NCBI GenBank assembly: GCA_018969405.1
Contig: JAGWYK010000002.1
Location: forward strand, 62,001 to 126,000
From: Acidobacteriota bacterium
Lineage (GTDB): Bacteria > Actinomycetota > Acidimicrobiia > Acidimicrobiales > Acidimicrobilacustridaceae
Reading direction: 5' to 3'
DNA length: 64,000 nt
The translations under genes and the position numbers were made by a program. Below are positions 58,766-64,000 of this stretch, piece after piece. Under the pieces are notes generated by a model that saw only the letters and a list, made by a program, of their open reading frames with translations, was not told the origin of the DNA and did not search any database. Position 1 is the first letter of the stretch; each line of letters opens with the position of its first letter.

Positions 58766-61075
58766 ATGAGCGTCATGGGAACCCGGGTCGAGCGTCGTGA
58801 GGACCCTGCCTTCCTCACCGGGGCCAGCCGTTACACCGCCGATCTCGACGATCCGCGCCTCGATGGCGCCCTGCACGCCCATTTCGTGCGCTCCACCATC
58901 GCCCACGGTCGCATCACCGAGCTCGACGTCACCGAGGCGCAGGCCGCCCCCGGGGTGGTCGCCGTGTTCACCGCCGCCGATGTCGCCGCCGACGGCACGC
59001 TGGGCAGCTTCGGCGTCCCCATCCCCGGCATGATCCCCGATGCACTGGCCCGCCCCTGGCTCGCCGATGGCGTGGTCCGCTTCGTCGGTGAGGCCGTCGC
59101 CGTCATCCTCGCCGAGAGCCGTGAGGCCGCCGAGGACGCCTCCGAACTGGTCATCGTCGACTACGACCCGCTCGATGTGGTGGTCGACGTCCGCGCCGCC
59201 GAGACCGACGCCGTGCTCGTGCATCCCGAGTTCGGCACCAACACCGCGCTGGCGGTGCCCTTCGGGCATTCCGATGATCTGTTCGACGGCTGCGAGGTCG
59301 TCGTCACCCGCGACATCATCAACCAGCGGGTGGCGGTCTGCCCGCTCGAGGTGCGTGCCATCGCCGTGACCTGGCATGAGGGTCGTCTCATCGTGTTCTC
59401 CTCCACCCAGGCCCCCCATGGGGTGAAGGGCAAGCTCGCCGGGTGCTACGGACTCGATCCCGAGCAGATCCGCGTCATCGCTCCGGCGGTCGGCGGTGGC
59501 TTCGGCGCCAAGATCAACCTGCAGTCCGACGAGGCGCTGCTGCCCTGGGTGTCGCGTCGACTCGGTCGACCCGTCCGCTGGGTCGAGTCGCGCGGCGAGA
59601 GCATGATCTCCATGCCGCATGGTCGGGCCCAGGCCCATCACATCGAGATCGGCGGCCGTCGTGACGGCACCATCGAGGCCTACCGCCTCACCGTGGTGCA
59701 GGACACCGGTGCCTATCCGGGCATGGGCTGCTTCCTGCCGTTCATGACCCGCACCATGGCGCCGGGCACCTATGACATCGCCCGGGTGGAGTGCAACGTC
59801 AAGAGCGTGATGACCAACACCACGCCGATCGAGGCCTATCGCGGCGCCGGCCGTCCCGAGGCCACCGCCGCCATCGAACGCGCCATCGACCTGTTCGCCC
59901 TCGAGATCGGCATGGATCCCGCCGAGGTGCGCCGCCGCAACCTCGTGGCCGCCTCGGCGTTCCCGTTCACCACCGCCACCGGCGCGGTCTACGACGTGGG
60001 CGACTACGAAGGTGCGCTCGATCGGGCCCTCGCCGCAGCCGACTACGACGCGCTGCGGGCCGAGCAGGCCGCCCGGCGGGCCGCCGGCGATCCCGTGCAG
60101 CTGGGCATCGGTGTGTGCGTGTACGTCGAGATCACCGCCGGCCCGGCCGGCAACCAGGGGGAGTTCGCCAAGGTCGTGCTGCGCCATGACGGCGGGGTCA
60201 CCGTGTACACCGGTTCCTCGGCCCACGGCCAGGGGCACGAGACCTCCTGGGCGATGCTGGCCAACGAACTCACCGGCATCCCCATGGAGCAGATCACCGT
60301 GGTGGCCAGCGACACCGATCTGGTGGCCGAGGGTCACGGCACCATGGGCTCCCGCTCGTTGCAGCTGGGCGGCTCCGCGGTCTGGAACGCCACCGAGCAG
60401 GTGGTCGAGAAGGCACGTCGGGTGGCCTCCGAGCTGCTCGAGGCCTCGGTGGCCGACATCGTGCTCGACACCGACGCCGGCGTGTTCCATGTCAGCGGCG
60501 CTCCCGCCATCGCCAAGTCCTGGGCCGAGATCGCCGCGGCCGGTGACATCGACGAGGTGCTCGGTGGTGGCGCCTCGGGCGCGCCCATCGAGGTCTCGCT
60601 CACCTTCACCGCCGAGAACGCCACGTTCCCCTTCGGCGCCCACGTCGCCGTGGTCGAGGTCGACACCGAGACCGGTCGCACCGAGCTGCGTCGCATCATC
60701 ACCTGTGACGACGCCGGCCGCATCCTCAATCCGCTCATCGTCGAGGGCCAGCGCCACGGCGGCATCGCCCAGGGCGTGGCCCAGGCGCTGCTCGAGGAGA
60801 TGAGCTACGACGCGGAGGGCAATCCCACCACCGCCAACCTGGCCGACTATGCGTTCATCTCCGCCGCCGAGCTCCCCAGTTTCGAACTGGTTCCGATGGA
60901 GACACCGACCCCCATCAACCCCCTCGGGGCCAAGGGCATCGGTGAATCGGGGGCGATCGGCGCCACTCCGGCGGTGCAGAGCGCGGTCATCGATGCGCTC
61001 ACGCCCTTCGGTGTGTCCCATCTCGACATGCCGCTCAGCGCCCTGCGGGTGTGGCAGGCCATCTCGGGTCGCTGA
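58766..61075 (+). CDS. CoxL-type molybdenum hydroxylase large subunit, form II
   Basis: 769 aa xanthine-dehydrogenase-family molybdopterin-binding subunit. V-G-G-G-F-G-A-K near 243, the active-site loop A-Y-R-G-A-G-R near 357, and G-V-G-E-S-type G-I-G-E-S-G-A-I-G near the end. A-Y-R-G-A-G-R marks form II; form I (true CO oxidisers) has A-Y-x-C-S-F-R. It therefore probably oxidises an aromatic, purine or aldehyde substrate. No medium or small subunit gene is adjacent within the window. Confidence 0.94.
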   Translation: MSVMGTRVERREDPAFLTGASRYTADLDDPRLDGALHAHFVRSTIAHGRITELDVTEAQAAPGVVAVFTAADVAADGTLGSFGVPIPGMIPDALARPWLADGVVRFVGEAVAVILAESREAAEDASELVIVDYDPLDVVVDVRAAETDAVLVHPEFGTNTALAVPFGHSDDLFDGCEVVVTRDIINQRVAVCPLEVRAIAVTWHEGRLIVFSSTQAPHGVKGKLAGCYGLDPEQIRVIAPAVGGGFGAKINLQSDEALLPWVSRRLGRPVRWVESRGESMISMPHGRAQAHHIEIGGRRDGTIEAYRLTVVQDTGAYPGMGCFLPFMTRTMAPGTYDIARVECNVKSVMTNTTPIEAYRGAGRPEATAAIERAIDLFALEIGMDPAEVRRRNLVAASAFPFTTATGAVYDVGDYEGALDRALAAADYDALRAEQAARRAAGDPVQLGIGVCVYVEITAGPAGNQGEFAKVVLRHDGGVTVYTGSSAHGQGHETSWAMLANELTGIPMEQITVVASDTDLVAEGHGTMGSRSLQLGGSAVWNATEQVVEKARRVASELLEASVADIVLDTDAGVFHVSGAPAIAKSWAEIAAAGDIDEVLGGGASGAPIEVSLTFTAENATFPFGAHVAVVEVDTETGRTELRRIITCDDAGRILNPLIVEGQRHGGIAQGVAQALLEEMSYDAEGNPTTANLADYAFISAAELPSFELVPMETPTPINPLGAKGIGESGAIGATPAVQSAVIDALTPFGVSHLDMPLSALRVWQAISGR

Positions 61076-61123
61076 GGCCTCCCGATCCGATGTGCAGCGG
61101 TCAGCACCGATGATCCGATCCCG

Positions 61124-61312
61124 ATGACCGAGCCCGCGCCTCCATCGCTGCGCTGGCAGAGCTCCGCCCGCTGGACCCTCGTGGCCGTGGTGGCGGTCGT
61201 CGTGCTGGGCGGTCTCGGCTTCTACTGGTTGTTCCTGCGCGGCGATGCCGCGCCGCCGCCCCCGGCGCGCCAGGTGGTGACCACCACCGTCGTCAGCACC
61301 ACGCTCCCGTGA
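61124..61312 (+). CDS. Small single-pass membrane protein, 62 aa
   Basis: Cytoplasmic tail, one helix at about 18-37 (V-A-V-V-A-V-V-V-L-G-G-L-G-F-Y-W-L), then a short Pro/Thr-rich outside tail. It fills the space between the coxL-type gene and coxD. I do not recognise a family. Confidence 0.6.
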   Translation: MTEPAPPSLRWQSSARWTLVAVVAVVVLGGLGFYWLFLRGDAAPPPPARQVVTTTVVSTTLP

Positions 61313-61332
61313 GCGCAGGGGTCGACCGGCGG

Positions 61333-61338
61333 TAGCCT
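61333..61338 (+). promoter_or_regulatory. Leaderless -10 (TAGCCT) for coxD
   Basis: TAGCCT is exactly 6 bases before GTG 61345. Confidence 0.55.
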
Positions 61339-61344
61339 CACGGC

Positions 61345-62244
61345 GTGTCCGACGCCCCCACCCTCGACGATGTCCTCGCCGGACTCGGCGCGCAGGGCTA
61401 CCTGCCCGATGAGGGGCTGGCCACCGCCGTGCTGCTGGCGCTGCGCATGCGGCGGCCACTGCTGCTCGAGGGCGAGCCCGGCACGGGCAAGACCGAACTG
61501 GCCCGCGCCCTCAGCGCCTGGACCGGCGGCACACTGATCCGACTGCAGTGCTACGAGGGGCTCGACGCCTCCCAGGCCCTCTACGAATGGGACTACACCC
61601 GTCAGCTTCTGCACCTGCGCACCGCCGAGGCGGTGGGCGACGCCAGAGATGGTGCCGCCCTCGAGGGCGAGCTCTACGGCGAGCGCTTCCTCATCCGGCG
61701 CCCACTGCTGCAGGCCATCTCCGACACCAGCGGCACCCCTCCGGTGCTGCTCATCGACGAGCTCGACCGCGCCGATGACGAGTTCGAGGCGTTCCTGCTC
61801 GAGATCCTCGCCGAGTTCTCCGTCACCGTGCCCGAGCTGGGCACCTTCACCGCCACCGAACCGCCGGTGGTGGTCATCACCTCCAACCGCACCCGCGATG
61901 TCCACGACGCCCTCAAGCGTCGCTGCCTCTACCACTGGGTGGAGCATCCCGATCTCGACCGCGAGGTCGCCATCGTCCGCTCGCGGGTCCCTGAGGCGCC
62001 TGCGGCGCTCGCCCGGCAGGTGGCGGCGCTCAGCTCCTCCCTGCGCGCCCTCGGGCTCCACAAACCTCCGGGCGTGGCCGAGACCATCGACTGGGTGCGC
62101 GCCATCGGTGTGCTCGGAGTGGAGGATCTCGACGACCGCACGGCGGCAGCGAGCCTCGGTGCCGTGCTCAAGTACCGCGAGGATGCCGAGCGGGTGCGGG
62201 CGGCCGACCTGTCCGCCCTCGTCGCCGATGCCTGCGCCCGCTGA
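61345..62244 (+). CDS. coxD: MoxR/CoxD-type AAA+ ATPase
   Basis: 299 aa. G-E-P-G-T-G-K-T-E Walker A at 43-51, L-L-I-D-E-L-D-R-A-D Walker B, and T-S-N-R-T-R-D sensor 1. CoxD helps insert sulfur/copper or Mo cofactor into Cox-type hydroxylases and works with CoxE. It overlaps coxE by 17 bases. Confidence 0.92.
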   Translation: MSDAPTLDDVLAGLGAQGYLPDEGLATAVLLALRMRRPLLLEGEPGTGKTELARALSAWTGGTLIRLQCYEGLDASQALYEWDYTRQLLHLRTAEAVGDARDGAALEGELYGERFLIRRPLLQAISDTSGTPPVLLIDELDRADDEFEAFLLEILAEFSVTVPELGTFTATEPPVVVITSNRTRDVHDALKRRCLYHWVEHPDLDREVAIVRSRVPEAPAALARQVAALSSSLRALGLHKPPGVAETIDWVRAIGVLGVEDLDDRTAAASLGAVLKYREDAERVRAADLSALVADACAR

Positions 62245-63412
62245 TCCCGTCGCCGCCGAGGATCGGTCCGCCGAGGAACTTGTGGGCGGTTTCCTCGCCG
62301 CGCTGCGGTCCGCCGGACTCGGGGTTCCGGTGGGGTCGGTGGTGCAGTACGCCGAGGCACTGGGACTCCTCACGCCCGGTCCTGCGTCGCTCTACTGGGC
62401 GGGACGCATCACCCTGACCCACGGGCCCGCCGAGATCGATCGCTACGACGAGGTGTTCGTCGCCTGGTGGTTGGGGCGCGCCGCTCCGATGTCGATGGTC
62501 ACCATCGAGCGGCAGGAGGTCCTCGGTGTCGATGACGACGCCGAGGATGATCACGAGGATGGCGATGAGGGTGACGATGAGGGCGGCGATGGGTCCGACG
62601 CCGAGGACACCGCCGCCGACGAGGTCACGCGCAGCCTGCGTCACAGCGATCTCGATCTGCTCCGTTCCCGGGACTTCGCCGAACTGGACGACTCCGAACG
62701 GGCCGAGCTCGCGGCCCTGCTCTCGGATCTCCGCCTCATGGGCTCACTGCGCCGGTCTCGGCGTCGCCGACCGGTGCGCCACGGCGGCCGCCCCGACCAG
62801 CGCCGCACCATCCGAGCCTCCATGCGCACCGGCGGAGAGCCCATCCGTCGCCATAGCTCGGCGCCGTCGCGGCGACCCCGACGGGTCGTGCTGCTGGCGG
62901 ACATCAGCGGGTCGATGGAGCTCTACAGCCGGGTGCTCATGCAGTTCGCCCATGCTGCGGTGGTCGCCGGCTCCGATGTCGAGACCTTCGCCATCGGCAC
63001 CCGCCTCACCCGCCTCACCCGCGAACTCACCACTCATGATCCCGATGTCGCCCTGGCCCGGGTGGCCGATGCCGTGCCGGACTGGTCGGGGGGGACGCGT
63101 CTCGGGGCGGCGCTGGCCCGTTTCAACGACGACTGGGGCGTGCGGGGCATGGCCCGTGGGGCCGTCGTGGTGATCCTCTCCGACGGCTGGGATCGTGGCG
63201 AACCCTCGGAGCTGGCCGAACAGATGCAACGTCTGGCCCGCGTCGCCCATCGGATCGTGTGGGTGAATCCGCTCAAGGCCTCGGCCGGCTACGAGCCGAC
63301 CGCTCGGGGCATGGCCGCGGCGTTACCCTTCGTCGATGACTTCCTCGAAGGGCACAGTCTCGACTCCCTCGACCGGCTCTCCCGCCTCGTGGCCTCGGAG
63401 CTGACCCGATGA
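62228..63412 (+). CDS. coxE: CoxE-type von Willebrand factor A domain protein
   Basis: 394 aa. A variable N-domain with a long acidic stretch at about 98-130 (nearly all Asp/Glu/Gly) is followed by Arg-rich linkers. A VWA domain starting R-R-V-V-L-L-A-D-I-S-G-S-M carries the MIDAS D-x-S-x-S at about 225. It partners CoxD in maturing the molybdenum hydroxylase. Confidence 0.92.
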   Translation: MPAPADPVAAEDRSAEELVGGFLAALRSAGLGVPVGSVVQYAEALGLLTPGPASLYWAGRITLTHGPAEIDRYDEVFVAWWLGRAAPMSMVTIERQEVLGVDDDAEDDHEDGDEGDDEGGDGSDAEDTAADEVTRSLRHSDLDLLRSRDFAELDDSERAELAALLSDLRLMGSLRRSRRRRPVRHGGRPDQRRTIRASMRTGGEPIRRHSSAPSRRPRRVVLLADISGSMELYSRVLMQFAHAAVVAGSDVETFAIGTRLTRLTRELTTHDPDVALARVADAVPDWSGGTRLGAALARFNDDWGVRGMARGAVVVILSDGWDRGEPSELAEQMQRLARVAHRIVWVNPLKASAGYEPTARGMAAALPFVDDFLEGHSLDSLDRLSRLVASELTR

Positions 63413-63723
63413 AGGAGATCCTCGCCGACCTGGATCGATGGCGCGCCGCCGGCCGCCGCATCGTGGTGGCCCGCGTGGTCGACATCGAGGGGTCCGGCCC
63501 GCGCCTGCCCGGGGCGGCCATGGCCGTGTCCGAGGACGGCGAGGTGGCGGGTTCGGTCTCGGGTGGCTGCGTCGAGGGGGCGGTGGTGGCCGAGGCCCTC
63601 GACATCCTCGCCACCGGCGATCGCCGTCTGGTCACCTTCGGCTACAGCGACGACGAGGCGTTCGCCGTCGGCCTCACCTGCGGCGGCACCGTGCACCTCT
63701 TCCTGGAACCCCTCGACTGGTGA
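63409..63723 (+). CDS. XdhC/CoxI N-terminal-domain protein
   Basis: 104 aa, only the first XdhC domain: V-V-D-I-E-G-S-G-P-R-L-P-G-A-A-M, S-G-G-C-V-E-G-A-V, and G-L-T-C-G-G-T-V-H-L-F, where the Cys pair bears on Mo-cofactor sulfuration. It begins with an ATGA overlap on coxE, and the next gene is a second XdhC starting 5 bases later. Confidence 0.9.
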   Translation: MKEILADLDRWRAAGRRIVVARVVDIEGSGPRLPGAAMAVSEDGEVAGSVSGGCVEGAVVAEALDILATGDRRLVTFGYSDDEAFAVGLTCGGTVHLFLEPLDW

Positions 63724-63728
63724 GTTCC

Positions 63729-64000
63729 ATGGAGACCTCGATCTTCTCGCGCTGGCATCGCGCCGTGGACGAGCATCGTCCCGTGGCCATCGCCACGGTG
63801 ATCGCCGCCGAGCCGGGGGGTCCCGCGGTGGGGGCCAAGATCCTCGTCGGCGACGAGATCGACCCGATGGGATCTCTGGGCGATGCCGATCTCGATCGGG
63901 TCGTCATCCGCGATGCCATCGGCGAACTGGCCGGTGGTCGCACCGGCGTGCGGCACTACGGGCCCCATGGTGAGGCCCGCGAGGAGTCGGTGTCGGTGTT
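63729..64000 (+). CDS. Second XdhC/CoxI family protein, partial (C-terminus beyond right edge)
   Basis: About 90 codons from ATG 63729 run off the window. The start I-F-S-R-W-H-R-A-V-D-E-H-R-P-V-A-I-A-T-V-I-A-A-E is the XdhC N-terminal strand pattern. A full-length member would add a Rossmann domain. Together with the 104-aa protein it gives the hydroxylase two maturation factors of this kind. Confidence 0.8.
   Translation, partial: METSIFSRWHRAVDEHRPVAIATVIAAEPGGPAVGAKILVGDEIDPMGSLGDADLDRVVIRDAIGELAGGRTGVRHYGPHGEAREESVSV

Noticed and set aside
58766-61075. Carbon monoxide dehydrogenase (form I)
   Set aside because: The active-site loop is A-Y-R-G-A-G-R and not A-Y-x-C-S-F-R.

Overview
The window is a stretch of chromosome from a very GC-rich actinobacterium. 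I infer the class Acidimicrobiia (Ilumatobacter or Microthrix relatives). The grounds are a Mycobacterium-like core gene order (metG-tatD-rpf-rsmA-ispE, then glmU-prs-rplY-pth, mfd, mazG-eno-ftsB), F420/LLM-type flavoenzymes, many acyl-CoA enzymes, and the two tiny ribosomal proteins bL37 and bS22 known from mycobacterial ribosomes. No phage, insertion sequence, CRISPR array or plasmid function was seen, and no gene-free stretch exceeds 300 bases.

Layout. 1-16.1 kb: mixed metabolic and small-protein genes: a DsbA-like protein (cut by the left edge), PAP2 phosphatase, a Cas4/RecB-like nuclease, hydrolases, an SDR, an LLM flavoenzyme, nitronate monooxygenase, a geranylgeranyl-reductase-like flavoprotein, two DUF983 proteins, Nudix, DUF2332, a chagasin-like lipoprotein, acyl-CoA dehydrogenase, a degenerate amidohydrolase, a YbhN-like membrane protein and a class III CoA-transferase. 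16.2-22.1 kb: ferredoxin plus ferredoxin reductase, Nudix, YhhN, a glutamate-synthase-like protein and an MptB-like mannosyltransferase. 22.1-35.8 kb: M1 aminopeptidase, a PfkB kinase, a dienoyl-CoA-isomerase-like enzyme, an MBOAT/SGNH acylation pair, bL37-queF, ychF, DUF192-rsmI, and an exported cupredoxin/beta-helix/DUF1996 cluster. 35.8-39.5 kb: an enoyl-CoA hydratase / DECR-like SDR / LLM operon and an MBL hydrolase. 39.6-58.7 kb: the housekeeping block, with bS22, tRNA-Gln, an APC permease with an OB-fold protein, mfd, a parvulin lipoprotein, mazG, eno and ftsB. 58.8-64 kb: a form II CoxL-type molybdenum hydroxylase subunit with a small membrane protein, CoxD, CoxE and two XdhC/CoxI proteins, cut by the right edge.

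The most striking pattern is in the DNA between genes. Twenty-one start codons on both strands are preceded by a strict TANNNT hexamer ending 6 to 9 bases before the start codon, usually without a Shine-Dalgarno sequence. Six is the distance expected if transcription begins on the start codon itself. The window therefore appears to use leaderless transcription heavily. The bL37 and bS22 genes, 14 kb apart, share an identical 12-base promoter core at identical spacing. Other points of note are a GlmU lacking its acetyltransferase active site, two genes whose natural start appears to be CTG, a perfect 24-bp palindrome over two convergent stop codons, a 17-bp duplication of a start site that creates a coupled leader peptide, and many 13-17 bp tandem duplications confined to spacers.
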